Positions 30,836-40,386 of a DNA stretch of 64,000 bases are shown here, piece by piece. Below the pieces are notes generated by a model. That model saw nothing but the letters and a program-made list of their open reading frames with translations, had not been told where the DNA came from and ran no database searches. Made by a program: the position numbers and the translations under genes. Each line of letters opens with the position of its first letter. Position 1 is the stretch's first letter. Origin of the DNA: Hafnia paralvei ATCC 29927 (GTDB taxonomy: Bacteria > Pseudomonadota > Gammaproteobacteria > Enterobacterales > Enterobacteriaceae); NCBI RefSeq assembly GCF_001655005.1, contig NZ_LXET01000016.1, forward strand, positions 62,001 to 126,000, in the 5' to 3' direction.

Positions 30836-33040
30836 ATGGATCACACTACACCTGCGTTATTAATACGTGACAAGCGTCGAGCCTGGCGAGATCGCCTGAC
30901 TCGCTACGTCGTTAGCACGGGCGGGATGGTAGTGCTAGCTATGCTGATGTTGATTTTTGTCTATTTGTTGGTTGCTGTTTGGCCGTTGTTCAAACCCGCC
31001 AGTATTGGTCAACCTCAAGCGTTGGCTTGGCCACAAAATGGCAACGCGGTAGCCGTCGGCGTTGATGCGACCCATCAAATGGTATGGCGCATTGATGAGA
31101 ATGGAAAAGGGATGTTTCTTGCGCTTCAATCAGCCGATAAGCCGTTGCAATCGTTGCAGGAACAGCAGCTTACAACGTCTGCCCCCAGTGCTGTCGCCAG
31201 TATGAACGGCGATACTTACACTATTGTATTAGCCACCGTGGATGGCAAGGTGCTCTTAGTGAGCCCGCAGTTCCACCCAGTGGGTAAAACCGGAGATACC
31301 GGCCACTTCGCCCCAGACTGGGTCTATCTTCGTGGTTCAACACCGGAACCGTTTGATAATAAGCATCAGCCACTGCGTCAGGTTAGCCTAGGGACACAAC
31401 AAAATCAGCCAATGGTAGCGGCGTTGACGCAAGATGGCCGAGTATTGTTAGGTCAGCTAGCCCAGACGGGATGGCAGGTGCGTCAGATTGAAGTGAATGC
31501 CCCTGTGAGTCAGGTGTTACTGTCTCCAGAGGGGAGTCGCCTGTTTGTGCTCAGTCCGAATCAGCTTACCGTTTTCCCGCTAAGCCAGGCGGCGGTAGGC
31601 AAAGGCCAGAATATTATTTTCGATCCACAAAAAACTGCACAGAAAAATATCGTCCGCATGGCATTGCTGCCGGGAGCCAGCTCCCTGTTGCTACAAAATG
31701 CTGAAGGCCAAATTAGCCAATGGTTTGATGTTCAGCGTAACGGCCAACGCGAACTGACTGAAATTAGACATTATCAGCCAGCCTTGGCCGATAGCATGTT
31801 GATTAATGAACCGTACCGGCGAGTATTTGCGGCGTTGGCACCGAGTGGAAAACTGGAGCTCTATTCTTCTCTACGCGAAAACGCGGTATTGCAGACGTCG
31901 ATCGAATCAGGAGTCAAAACCGCATGGTTCGATCCGCAGGGAAAAGGGCTGCTGGTAGAGACGATGAAGGGCGCGTATTGGTATCCACTGAGTAACGATT
32001 ATCCTGAAATCAGTTGGCGAACGCTGCTTAAACCGACTTGGTTTGAGAACTATCCACAGCCGGACTCTGTGTGGCAAACCACGTCAGGTAGCGATAATTA
32101 TCAGGCCAAGTACAGCCTATGGCCTGTCGTCTTTGGCACACTGAAGGCCGCTTTTTATGCGCTTTTATTTGCAACGCCGTTGGCGGTAGCTGGAGCGATT
32201 TATACCGCCTATTTTATGTCTGCGCGTCAGAGAAGCATAGTAAAACCCGCGATAGAGATGATAGGTGCGTTTCCTACGGTGGTGATTGGTTTAGTCGCTG
32301 CCATTTGGCTGGCTCCCATCATTGAGAACCATCTTTTAGCTTTGTTGGCGCTTCCGGTGCTAATCCCTTTGGTGATTGTTGGTGGAGCCGCGCTCTGGAC
32401 GCGCCTTTTCCCTGCGCTGGCTCAGCGGACAGGTTATCGGTTTGACGTCTGCGTGTTGTTACCGTTGCTGACGGTACTGCTGGTGCTATGGTTCATGTTG
32501 GCACCTCATGCAGAGATTTTATTATGGGGTATGCCGCTGCATGAACGTTTGGGCGACGGTTACGATCAGCGTAATACGTTGGTAGTCGCGATTGCACTTG
32601 GATTTGCATTAGTTCCGGTTATTTTCTCTCTGGCAGAAGACGCGCTGTTTAGCGTGCCATCCAGCTTGGCTCAGGGCTCTTTGGCGTTGGGTGCGACCCA
32701 GTGGCAAACCTTGATGAGAGTGTTGTTACCTAGCGCCAGTGCTGGGATATTTTCCGCTTTGATGATTGGTCTGGGGCGGGCAGTAGGGGAAACCATGATT
32801 GTGCTGATGGCGACGGGTAACACACCGCTATTGGATAATACGCCGTTCCAAGGTCTGCGAGCATTGGCGGCAAATATTGCGATTGAAATGCCAGAGGCCG
32901 TAGTGGGAAGCGCGCATTACCGCGTGCTGTTCCTAACGGCGCTGGTCTTGTTCCTGTTTACCTTTGTTGTTAACACGTTGGCAGAGGCCGTGCGTTTGAA
33001 ACTACGTTTGCGCTACAGCGCTGATCGGGAAGGACTATGA
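30836..33040 (+). CDS. pstC: Phosphate ABC transporter permease PstC, long form
   Basis: A 734-residue permease, more than twice the length of E. coli PstC (319). It has an N-terminal membrane segment (about 30-50) and a large periplasmic beta-rich domain (about 65-400). The C-terminal transmembrane permease domain carries the EAA loop QGSLALGATQWQTLMRVLLP and GRAVGETMIVLMATG. This long form is typical of the Pst systems of Vibrio and Pseudomonas. It overlaps pstA by four bases (ATGA). No clear Pho box is visible in the 168 bases upstream. Confidence 0.9.
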   Translation: MDHTTPALLIRDKRRAWRDRLTRYVVSTGGMVVLAMLMLIFVYLLVAVWPLFKPASIGQPQALAWPQNGNAVAVGVDATHQMVWRIDENGKGMFLALQSADKPLQSLQEQQLTTSAPSAVASMNGDTYTIVLATVDGKVLLVSPQFHPVGKTGDTGHFAPDWVYLRGSTPEPFDNKHQPLRQVSLGTQQNQPMVAALTQDGRVLLGQLAQTGWQVRQIEVNAPVSQVLLSPEGSRLFVLSPNQLTVFPLSQAAVGKGQNIIFDPQKTAQKNIVRMALLPGASSLLLQNAEGQISQWFDVQRNGQRELTEIRHYQPALADSMLINEPYRRVFAALAPSGKLELYSSLRENAVLQTSIESGVKTAWFDPQGKGLLVETMKGAYWYPLSNDYPEISWRTLLKPTWFENYPQPDSVWQTTSGSDNYQAKYSLWPVVFGTLKAAFYALLFATPLAVAGAIYTAYFMSARQRSIVKPAIEMIGAFPTVVIGLVAAIWLAPIIENHLLALLALPVLIPLVIVGGAALWTRLFPALAQRTGYRFDVCVLLPLLTVLLVLWFMLAPHAEILLWGMPLHERLGDGYDQRNTLVVAIALGFALVPVIFSLAEDALFSVPSSLAQGSLALGATQWQTLMRVLLPSASAGIFSALMIGLGRAVGETMIVLMATGNTPLLDNTPFQGLRALAANIAIEMPEAVVGSAHYRVLFLTALVLFLFTFVVNTLAEAVRLKLRLRYSADREGL

Positions 33041-34710
33041 GTACTCAGAGTCCAGTTCAAAACGTGGCAAAAACGCCTTGGATACGCAGTGGACGCCCGT
33101 GGATTTGGCTCAGCGCTGGCGCCGCGACTATCAGCCTCTTAGCGCTGATTGGGTTGATCGCTTTGCTAGCGGGGCAGGGTATGCGTTATTTCTGGCCGCA
33201 TTCCGTCTATGAGTTTGAGCTGAAAAGCGGGCAGCATATTATCGGGGAGCGCTACGGCATCACTCAGGTTCCGCGTCAGCAGCTGTTGGATGCCGGCCTG
33301 AAATTAGCGCCGAACGCACCCGCCCAGCTTTCACGCTTTCTCATTAAAACCGGCAACCGTGAGTGGGAAAATCAGGATTTTTTAGTGGTGATGGCTGCGG
33401 ATATCAGTCATACACGTAAGCCTAAAGATCTACTGGTTCTGGAGCGCGAGCATAACGGCAATGCTTATGGTTATTTGGTTGGGCTACTGGAGAATGGTCA
33501 ACCTTTGGTCGGCCGCGAAATAGTACGCGATCTTGAGAGGCGAATTGCCAGAACTAAAGAGCTCAGCCAGAAAATAACTCATTTGCGCCAACATCAGCTT
33601 TCTGCCATCAGCGCCCAGTTTGAGAGCCTGCGTTTGACACAGCGACAGGCCGAAATGAAGGGGAAATGGGATGCGCGTTTACAAGCACAGGTAAAAGCCG
33701 AGCGTCAGGAGTTGGAGCGTAAACACCAACAGTTGATTGCTCGTATAGATGCGCTGGGTAGAGAGCAAAAAAGCGATAGCGTTCTATTACGTGATATGAA
33801 CGGCGTGCAGAGAGAAATTCCGATTTATGAAATTCACGATGCTTGGCAGCCGAATGCGATGAGTACGGGCGACAAAGCTCGCCACTGGGTGAAGCAGGTT
33901 AAAAAATTTCTGGTGGATAGTCCGCGTGAATCCAACACCGAAGGCGGCGTTTTCCCTGCAATTTTCGGCACTATGCTGATGGTGATACTCATGTCCGTGA
34001 TTGTGATGCCTTTGGGCGTGATCGCCGCCGTTTATCTGCATGAATATGCGCGTAAGAATTGGTTTACTCGCTTGATTCGTATCGCGGTCGTGAATTTGGC
34101 GGGGGTGCCCTCCATTGTGTACGGTATTTTTGGTTTAGGTTTCTTTGTATATGTACTGGGGGGCTCGATAGATCAGCTGCTCTTTAGTGAATCGCTGCCG
34201 AATCCAACGTTTGGCACGCCGGGGCTGTTGTGGGCGTCACTCACGCTGGCACTGTTAACGCTGCCGGTGGTGATAGTTTCTACTGAAGAAGGGTTGGCGC
34301 GAATTCCCGCCTCGTTACGACAAGGATCTTTGGCATTGGGGGCCACGAAAGCAGAAACGCTGCGCCGTGTTGTTTTACCTTTGGCTGTGCCTGCAATGCT
34401 AACAGGGCTGATCCTCGCCATTGCGCGAGCTGCCGGTGAAACCGCCCCGCTGATGCTGGTTGGGGTGGTGAAGTCAGCGCCTGAATTGCCAATTGATAGC
34501 GTGTTCCCTTATTTGCACCTGGATCGGAAATTTATGCATCTAGGATTCCAAGTTTATGACGGCGCACTGCAAAGTCCGAATGTTGAGGCTGCTCGTCCGC
34601 TGGTGTTTGCTACTGCATTTTTGTTAGTGACACTGGTGGTCGGGTTGAATTTAGCCGCGATGTCGATTCGTCATTATTTACGTGAGAAGTATCGTGCGTT
34701 GTCGCTTTAA
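33037..34710 (+). CDS. pstA: Phosphate ABC transporter permease PstA, long form
   Basis: A 557-residue permease (E. coli PstA is 296). It has an N-terminal membrane segment (about 25-50) and a periplasmic insertion (about 60-300) with a predicted coiled coil around QLSAISAQFESLRLTQRQAE. The six-helix permease core ends with the EAA loop QGSLALGATKAETLRRVVLP and ARAAGETAPLML. It forms the heteromeric channel with PstC. Confidence 0.9.
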   Translation: MSTQSPVQNVAKTPWIRSGRPWIWLSAGAATISLLALIGLIALLAGQGMRYFWPHSVYEFELKSGQHIIGERYGITQVPRQQLLDAGLKLAPNAPAQLSRFLIKTGNREWENQDFLVVMAADISHTRKPKDLLVLEREHNGNAYGYLVGLLENGQPLVGREIVRDLERRIARTKELSQKITHLRQHQLSAISAQFESLRLTQRQAEMKGKWDARLQAQVKAERQELERKHQQLIARIDALGREQKSDSVLLRDMNGVQREIPIYEIHDAWQPNAMSTGDKARHWVKQVKKFLVDSPRESNTEGGVFPAIFGTMLMVILMSVIVMPLGVIAAVYLHEYARKNWFTRLIRIAVVNLAGVPSIVYGIFGLGFFVYVLGGSIDQLLFSESLPNPTFGTPGLLWASLTLALLTLPVVIVSTEEGLARIPASLRQGSLALGATKAETLRRVVLPLAVPAMLTGLILAIARAAGETAPLMLVGVVKSAPELPIDSVFPYLHLDRKFMHLGFQVYDGALQSPNVEAARPLVFATAFLLVTLVVGLNLAAMSIRHYLREKYRALSL

Positions 34711-34776
34711 CGGTTTGTTGTCTATCTATTCTTCGAATTCCGCAGGGATAGGTATTTATTGTGAGGAGTCAATCCC

Positions 34777-35589
34777 GTGGGTTTAACCGCACCGGAAACA
34801 TTGCCCCTATTGGATGTCCAAGCATTGCCAGCAGAGCAAACGGCGTTGGCCGCTCAAGACCTGAATCTGTTTTATGGTGCCAAACAGGTGCTGTTTGACG
34901 TGAATTTACGCGTCCCTAAGAATAGGGTAACCGCATTGATTGGGCCTTCTGGCTGCGGAAAATCAACGTTGCTGCGCTGCTTTAATCGTATGAACGATTT
35001 AGTGGAACAGTGTCGCGTGGAAGGTGAGGTAAGCGTCAACGGTAGCCGCGTGAGCGGCAATGATGTTGATGTGGCTGCGCTGCGTCGTCGTGTAGGCATG
35101 GTGTTTCAGCGGCCAAATCCGTTTCCGAAATCCATCTATGAAAACGTGGTTTATGGCCTACGGCTAAACGGTGTGCGCGATCGCCGCGTCTTAGATGAGA
35201 CCGTTGAACGAGCGCTGCGACAGGCCGCATTATGGCATGAGGTGAAAGGTCGTTTGAGTGAAAACGCTTTTAAGCTTTCCAGCGGTCAGCAGCAACGACT
35301 GGTTATTGCCCGCGCTATCGCCATTGAACCGGAAGTATTGCTCTTGGATGAGCCAACGTCGGCGCTAGATCCCATCTCAACCCTAACGATTGAAGAACTG
35401 ATTGTTGGGTTAAAACAAAATTACAGCGTGGTACTGGTGACGCACAACATGCAGCAGGCCGCACGAGTATCCGATTACACCGCATTTATCCATCAGGGAG
35501 AAGTGGTGGAATATGCAGATACCGACACCTTATTTACCTCGCCAAGGCAGAAAAGAACTGAGGATTATATTACGGGTCGGTATGGGTGA
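34777..35589 (+). CDS. pstB: Phosphate ABC transporter ATPase PstB
   Basis: A 270-residue ATPase with Walker [10 protein letters not shown], the PstB-specific Q-loop [15 protein letters not shown], signature [14 protein letters not shown] (second Gly of LSGGQ is Ser) and Walker [12 protein letters not shown]. The start is the GTG at 34777, with GAGGAG eight bases upstream. It energises PstC/PstA. No phoU follows: the next gene is an AraC-type regulator on the other strand. Confidence 0.93.
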   Translation: MGLTAPETLPLLDVQALPAEQTALAAQDLNLFYGAKQVLFDVNLRVPKNRVTALIGPSGCGKSTLLRCFNRMNDLVEQCRVEGEVSVNGSRVSGNDVDVAALRRRVGMVFQRPNPFPKSIYENVVYGLRLNGVRDRRVLDETVERALRQAALWHEVKGRLSENAFKLSSGQQQRLVIARAIAIEPEVLLLDEPTSALDPISTLTIEELIVGLKQNYSVVLVTHNMQQAARVSDYTAFIHQGEVVEYADTDTLFTSPRQKRTEDYITGRYG

Positions 35590-35636
35590 TTTATTTATGC
35601 TGATCGTGCTATAGATCTCACTTTATCGAATTGATT

Positions 35637-35663
35637 AATAACTCCATTAATAGTGGAGTTATT
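35637..35663. terminator. Bidirectional terminator after pstB
   Basis: AATAACTCCA (35637-35646) pairs perfectly with TGGAGTTATT (35654-35663), followed by CTCTTTTAT on the plus strand. It ends the pstCAB transcript and could also end the opposing regulator transcript. Confidence 0.82.
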
Positions 35664-35693
35664 CTCTTTTATATATAGTAGCGCGTTTTTACA

Positions 35694-36491
35694 TCAGTTA
35701 TTAAAGAAAGCATCCGATAAAAACTGTATGGTGTTTTTATCTTTTATGCCACACATCAACACAATATCTTTTATTTTATGCTTTCCTCCTCTAATTAATC
35801 TGATCGCCATATTGAATCTAGCCTCATTGACAATTTTTTTTGTAGACGTCCCTTCAATAACAAGCTGTCTTTTTAGTGAGGACTCGTTTATTTCTAGAGC
35901 TGAAGTTATTTTTTTTATAGTCCATTTTTTATTTAACTCCCGTGTCACTAGATCATATACTCTTTCATGTAATGTGGGTTTTATACATTTTGCTAACAGA
36001 TCGATAAACCCTGACATGTTAACGAGATTATTGAGCAGTATGAAGATCATCGTTTTTTTCATTTGATGATCATTATGCACGGGTGATTTGCTTTCATTAA
36101 ACTCACTAAATATTTTTTTTATTAGTTCGTTGCATGGCGAACGATAAATAATTCTATGTTCTATGCTATTGCTTAGTTTGTATATATTACCTCCTTTTTT
36201 TATTGGTTTTGTTTTATTTAGCGTTGGATATAATTCTGAAATTATAGCAATAGGAATGTCAATAACCCTAACATTTTGATATTGAGATGTTGAGACAATA
36301 TTAATCCTTGTATTCTTAGGTATGAATAAATATTCGCTTTGATTAATTGAGTAAATATTCGCGTCGTCTAAATATAAAGATAAAATTCCATGTTCTATAG
36401 TGACAAAGACACTGTTAACGACATGTATACACATGATGTTCTGATCATGAATGTATTTTTTTTCTACTAACGTATTGTTTTCTCTATTCAT
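35694..36491 (-). CDS. AraC-type regulator with shortened DNA-binding end
   Basis: A 265-residue AraC-like regulator, strongly AT-rich. The N-terminal part (HVVNSVFVTIEHG, SEYLFIPKNTRI) resembles a small cupin-like sensor. The C-terminal part has one clear helix-turn-helix (WTIKKITSALEINESSLKRQLVIEG), but the second helix-turn-helix is short, stopping at TIQFLSDAFFNN without the usual F-K-Y-F-G-x-S-P end. It is a paralogue of the 37005 gene. The ATG at 36491 has AGGG eight bases upstream; a TTG two codons earlier is rejected. It resembles GadX/PerA-type virulence regulators. Confidence 0.75.
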   Translation of the reverse strand: MNRENNTLVEKKYIHDQNIMCIHVVNSVFVTIEHGILSLYLDDANIYSINQSEYLFIPKNTRINIVSTSQYQNVRVIDIPIAIISELYPTLNKTKPIKKGGNIYKLSNSIEHRIIYRSPCNELIKKIFSEFNESKSPVHNDHQMKKTMIFILLNNLVNMSGFIDLLAKCIKPTLHERVYDLVTRELNKKWTIKKITSALEINESSLKRQLVIEGTSTKKIVNEARFNMAIRLIRGGKHKIKDIVLMCGIKDKNTIQFLSDAFFNN

Positions 36492-36641
36492 ATACAACCC
36501 TTTTTTGATATTTATCTATATCTCTTTTCTATTCTTTTAAGTGCGCCTAACTTTGATGTGAACCATAGTATTGAATTGATATATCTATGGATTGCCTAAA
36601 AAGCTACGTAATGGGATAAATCTTATGTGAGCATACCGTTA

Positions 36642-36908
36642 TTACGTTGATGGGGATTCTTCATTAAGGATGAAATTAATAGCATACAAATAGTGAATGA
36701 AGCCAACGTCAGATTCGACTCCAATTTTTACATAAGCGCTTCGTTTGTGAGTGGATAACGTTTTTATACTTCTTTGCGTTATTCGCGAAACTTCAGTAAG
36801 GGAGACACCATTAGCAATAAAAGAGATTATTTTAAGCTCTGTAGCTGACAGCTTATGCTCTATAGCGCAGATAGATAGCGCATAAGATAAATTAGTTGTT
36901 TTTTTCAT
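36642..36908 (-). CDS. Small LuxR-type HTH regulator
   Basis: An 88-residue protein consisting almost only of a LuxR/GerE helix-turn-helix: LSATELKIISFIANGVSLTEVSRITQRSIKTLSTHKRSAYVKIGV. No receiver or sensor domain is present. It lies between two AraC-type genes in an AT-rich island. No good ribosome site precedes the ATG at 36908, so expression is uncertain. A regulatory role in the island is inferred. Confidence 0.7.
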   Translation of the reverse strand: MKKTTNLSYALSICAIEHKLSATELKIISFIANGVSLTEVSRITQRSIKTLSTHKRSAYVKIGVESDVGFIHYLYAINFILNEESPST

Positions 36909-37004
36909 AGAAAATTAAGTGTTATATATTTGATTGATTAATAATTTACCTTCCTCAAATGATCGTCAAGTTTTTTTGGATAGCATCTTTATAAGGAGAT
37001 AAAT

Positions 37005-37841
37005 ATGAACTGTAAGATAAAAAAAACGAGCGATGGTAACAATAAAATAAAAGCATCTGTTATTGTTAAAAAAGTTCATGTGGTTAATTCTGTCTTGGTG
37101 AGGTTAACCGGCGGGCACGCTTGGGTTGAACTGGGTATAAATAACGTGGAGGTAGTTGAGCTGAATCAAGGGGAAGTCATTTTTATTGAGAAAGGGCAAT
37201 ATATATCATTTTTCCATGAAAAAAAGTCAGAGGAAGATCATGTTCAAATTATTGAACTAAATGATGAGGTATTAATTGAGCTTTTCCCTATAATGTCGCA
37301 TCTTTCCCCTGTTACGTTAGCGAAGAAAGTGAGCAGACGAATAGTAACATATTATAAAATTAAAGATAAACCATATATCAGCCACGTGTTTTTCGAATTG
37401 AATGGAGTCATGCGTACCCGCTCAGAGTTGGGGTATAAGGAGTATTTACATAGTGTGTACTATGTTTTATCTTTTTTTACTTGTTTGCAAGGATTTGTCT
37501 CTGTTATAGAGCGGACGATTAAGGTAAAGTATTGTGATAAGCTGTATAATATTATTATAAATGATATAAATAACAAATGGACATTGGAACTATGTGCTAG
37601 TATTTTATACGTTAGTGTATCAACGCTAAAAAGAAGGTTAGCCATGGAAGGAAAATCATTTCGTGAGGTTTATCTTGATGCAAGAATGAATGCCTCATTG
37701 ATCTTATTAAGAACGACAAAGCTATCTATATCAGATATTGCTATAGAGAGTGGATTTAGATCTTGTTCAAGTTTTTCTACTACGTTTAAAAAATATTTTG
37801 GAGTTTCACCAAAGAGACTCTCATTACAAATTCATTATTGA
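37005..37841 (+). CDS. AraC-type regulator
   Basis: A 278-residue AraC regulator paralogous to the gene at 35694-36491 (shared HVVNSVxV near residue 30, NKWT before the first helix-turn-helix, SLKRR/STLKRR recognition helix). Here the second helix-turn-helix is complete: LSISDIAIESGFRSCSSFSTTFKKYFGVSPKRL. The start has AAGGAG six bases upstream. It is similar in build to GadX, PerA and other single-copy activators of virulence or stress genes. The gene is low in GC compared with flanking backbone genes. Confidence 0.82.
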   Translation: MNCKIKKTSDGNNKIKASVIVKKVHVVNSVLVRLTGGHAWVELGINNVEVVELNQGEVIFIEKGQYISFFHEKKSEEDHVQIIELNDEVLIELFPIMSHLSPVTLAKKVSRRIVTYYKIKDKPYISHVFFELNGVMRTRSELGYKEYLHSVYYVLSFFTCLQGFVSVIERTIKVKYCDKLYNIIINDINNKWTLELCASILYVSVSTLKRRLAMEGKSFREVYLDARMNASLILLRTTKLSISDIAIESGFRSCSSFSTTFKKYFGVSPKRLSLQIHY

Positions 37842-37939
37842 GTAATTAAAATACATATCGTTCTAATTTTTATTTTTATATTCTCGCTTTAACTCTAAGA
37901 TAAAATTTTGTATTGAACTTTCTGACTGAGGGATAAACA

Positions 37940-38755
37940 GTGAAAGATTTGTATTCATGGATTGATAATAATATAGAGTCGGATCTGAGCGTTGATGAAA
38001 TTGTTGCACGTTCTGGTTACAGTCGTAGGCATTTGTATAATCTGTTTGTACAACAAACGGGAAAGAGCGTTGCTGAGTATATAAGGTTGAAGAAATTACG
38101 TTATGCAGCCACTTTATTAAAATTGACACATATGTCTATAGTTGATATTTCAATTCGTTTCGGTTTTGACTCATCACAAAGCTTTAGTCGTTTATTTAAA
38201 AAAATCTATCAATTAACTCCATCGGATTATAGGAGGAGTCATTGTTGGGATATATCTAAATATATTGTTGATAATGAGAAACCAAGTTGGTTGAAAGCAA
38301 AAGTCATTTACATAGGTGAAAATATTGGTTTGTCAGGGAAGGATTTTAACTATGAATTTGACGTTAGCCATAGAGACTCATCGTGGAAACCGGTAGCAAA
38401 GAAAATAATTCAAGATTTGAAAAAAGAAGTGATGAGCTTTGGAAGACGAGAGATTTTTACTCATATAGAATATTCTCCTTCATTTTATAATAAAGAAAAA
38501 GTATCAGTTAATTATATGATAGCAGAGAAGTGCAGTCTCTCTGAATCAATTAAAAACATTGATATTGGGATATACCTTAAAGTTTATTATCATGGTAGTA
38601 TCGACGATATCATCGGTATATCTAAGCTAGCCTATACTCAATTTTTATTAAAAAGTGATTTCATTCGTCGCTCAGGTTGTGATTTTGAATACATTAGAGT
38701 TAATAGTGATGGTAGTATTCTGTACAGTTATAATATCCCTGTATCTATAAAATAA
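37940..38755 (+). CDS. Rob-like AraC regulator with C-terminal GyrI-like domain
   Basis: A 271-residue protein with the DNA-binding domain at the N-terminus (about 1-105), as in Rob. The two helices SVDEIVARSGYSRRHLYNLFVQ and SIVDISIRFGFDSSQSFSRLFKK are intact, with LTPSDYRR at the end. The remainder (about 120-271) looks like a GyrI-like ligand domain. The start is the GTG at 37940, with GAGGGA just upstream. E. coli Rob governs stress and efflux genes; whether this protein has the same targets is unknown, and its codon use is AT-rich. Confidence 0.8.
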   Translation: MKDLYSWIDNNIESDLSVDEIVARSGYSRRHLYNLFVQQTGKSVAEYIRLKKLRYAATLLKLTHMSIVDISIRFGFDSSQSFSRLFKKIYQLTPSDYRRSHCWDISKYIVDNEKPSWLKAKVIYIGENIGLSGKDFNYEFDVSHRDSSWKPVAKKIIQDLKKEVMSFGRREIFTHIEYSPSFYNKEKVSVNYMIAEKCSLSESIKNIDIGIYLKVYYHGSIDDIIGISKLAYTQFLLKSDFIRRSGCDFEYIRVNSDGSILYSYNIPVSIK

Positions 38756-38767
38756 TAGCTGGATAAA

Positions 38768-38799
38768 TTAAAAGCCATGCCATAATGCATGACTTTTAA
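38768..38799. terminator. Bidirectional terminator between Rob-like gene and adhesin-like gene
   Basis: TTAAAAGCCATGC and GCATGACTTTTAA pair with one mismatch around CATAAT, with A/T runs on both sides. It fits both convergent transcripts. Confidence 0.75.
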
Positions 38800-38826
38800 A
38801 TTATTAAAAAATATTTCCTTTTGAAT

Positions 38827-40386
38827 TTAGAATGACTTCTTACATATTATGTGATGAGCACTGGATCGTTCTCTCGCTATTCCATATGGAATATTGCTAT
38901 TTTGTGGTTTTGAAAGACGGTATGTGAGTGCTGTGTCAGAAACAAATCCTGATGCAGTCCAGTGCAACTCTCTAGCATTATTGAAACCATATTTATCGTA
39001 TCCTCCCCATAATAGTGTTGAAGCAGAAAGAGAACCTTTACCAAATACACCTGATGGATCACCGAAAGTACCTAAGTAAGGTAATACATATCCATTTTTT
39101 TCACAGAGTTGCTCCCCTTTCTCTTGGCTAACCATTTTATCTAATGAAAGAAAATACTCATCAAACTTGATGTTAAAGGTAAATTCATATTGATGACTAT
39201 CTTGTACTCGTAGAGAAATAGCGCCATCTTTGCTATTGACGAAATGTTTATTTACAGTAACAGTGGCACTATGAGTATCCGGATCGGTCATACTCACTGA
39301 GGCATACATGGAACTAGACTCTTCAGTCTTTATTTTATAGCTAGGATTTCCTCCCTCTAGATATATAGATAATTTTGCACCTGCAAATACAGAGGGGATT
39401 GTGACTACATCATCATCAGGAGAGTCATTATTATTCCTGTCTACTTTTATCTTATGTCCATTGACCTCTACAAATGCCACGCGGAATGAACTTTTATCTC
39501 TATCGGATAGTATGATTTTTTTATTTATCCCAGTCATTTTTCCATCTATGCTTGGTTCAATAGTATATTCTCCGTTTAGTGTTCCTTTTAGCGATGCAGT
39601 ATACTCACCAGGCGCATGCTCTTCGATGTTACTTAATGTAATGTCTGGTGTGGAAGGTGTATTCCCATTATGGTCTTTGATGCTGAATTTAATAACTTTT
39701 GCCATACCGCTCATAGTATTGCCAAATTTATCTTTTGGTATGAAAATTAAGTTACTAGTGTCAATATTATCTGCATTTATTTTTTGTGGATTCAAACTAA
39801 ATATAGATTTTTCCGCCTCAAATTCTCCAGTGATTTTTACTGGTGTGATGTATGTGTACGTAAGAGATGAGCTAGGTACCGCAGTATAGCCAGTCGTTGA
39901 TGTCGGATTTGTTTTTTTAATAATATTAAACTTAATAAAATACCCTAAGGCTGAATCACTTATTGGATATTCAATTTTATCGAAGCTATCTCTTATACAT
40001 CCTTGATAGTTATTTTCAATCTGATGCTCATTATTGTTTTCATCAACCAAATAAATATCGCACTCATATAATGATTGTTCATTAGCACCAAAGTTATTAT
40101 CGTAATCAAATATTTCTTGTCCATTTTTTGGACCAATTAACATTCTTGAGGTGAGTATAGATGTTGATGTGATGTCAGATTGTTTACCGTCAACTGTTTT
40201 ATGCCAAGATTTAATGTCTATTACAGGGCGATGACCTACACTATATAACTCTGTAGTGGCCTCAACTCTGCTTGATGTTTTTATTTTCGTGGGGAGCGGT
40301 GTTCCATCAATATCTGCATTTGCCATTGTTGGTAATAACGATGCCCCAATGATTATTGTCAGTAATTTTTTATTCATCATTTTCAT
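38827..40386 (-). CDS. Exported Ig-like/lectin-like protein of the sin locus
   Basis: A 519-residue predicted surface or secreted protein. It has a signal peptide (about 1-24, ending MANA) and an N-terminal module opening with SVGHRPV (49-55), which matches SVGYRPV of the SinI-like protein. A Big-1-like Ig domain follows (about 185-295, with VKITGEFE and the PGEYTASL pattern). The C-terminal module (about 415-519) has a Cys pair (GEQLC, HHIIC) and LHWTAS, resembling invasin-type C-type-lectin-like ends. Its ATG overlaps the sinH stop by four bases, so the two are coupled. AT-richer than sinH. No barrel is present, so it is either secreted or held by SinH. Confidence 0.72.
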   Translation of the reverse strand: MKMMNKKLLTIIIGASLLPTMANADIDGTPLPTKIKTSSRVEATTELYSVGHRPVIDIKSWHKTVDGKQSDITSTSILTSRMLIGPKNGQEIFDYDNNFGANEQSLYECDIYLVDENNNEHQIENNYQGCIRDSFDKIEYPISDSALGYFIKFNIIKKTNPTSTTGYTAVPSSSLTYTYITPVKITGEFEAEKSIFSLNPQKINADNIDTSNLIFIPKDKFGNTMSGMAKVIKFSIKDHNGNTPSTPDITLSNIEEHAPGEYTASLKGTLNGEYTIEPSIDGKMTGINKKIILSDRDKSSFRVAFVEVNGHKIKVDRNNNDSPDDDVVTIPSVFAGAKLSIYLEGGNPSYKIKTEESSSMYASVSMTDPDTHSATVTVNKHFVNSKDGAISLRVQDSHQYEFTFNIKFDEYFLSLDKMVSQEKGEQLCEKNGYVLPYLGTFGDPSGVFGKGSLSASTLLWGGYDKYGFNNARELHWTASGFVSDTALTYRLSKPQNSNIPYGIARERSSAHHIICKKSF

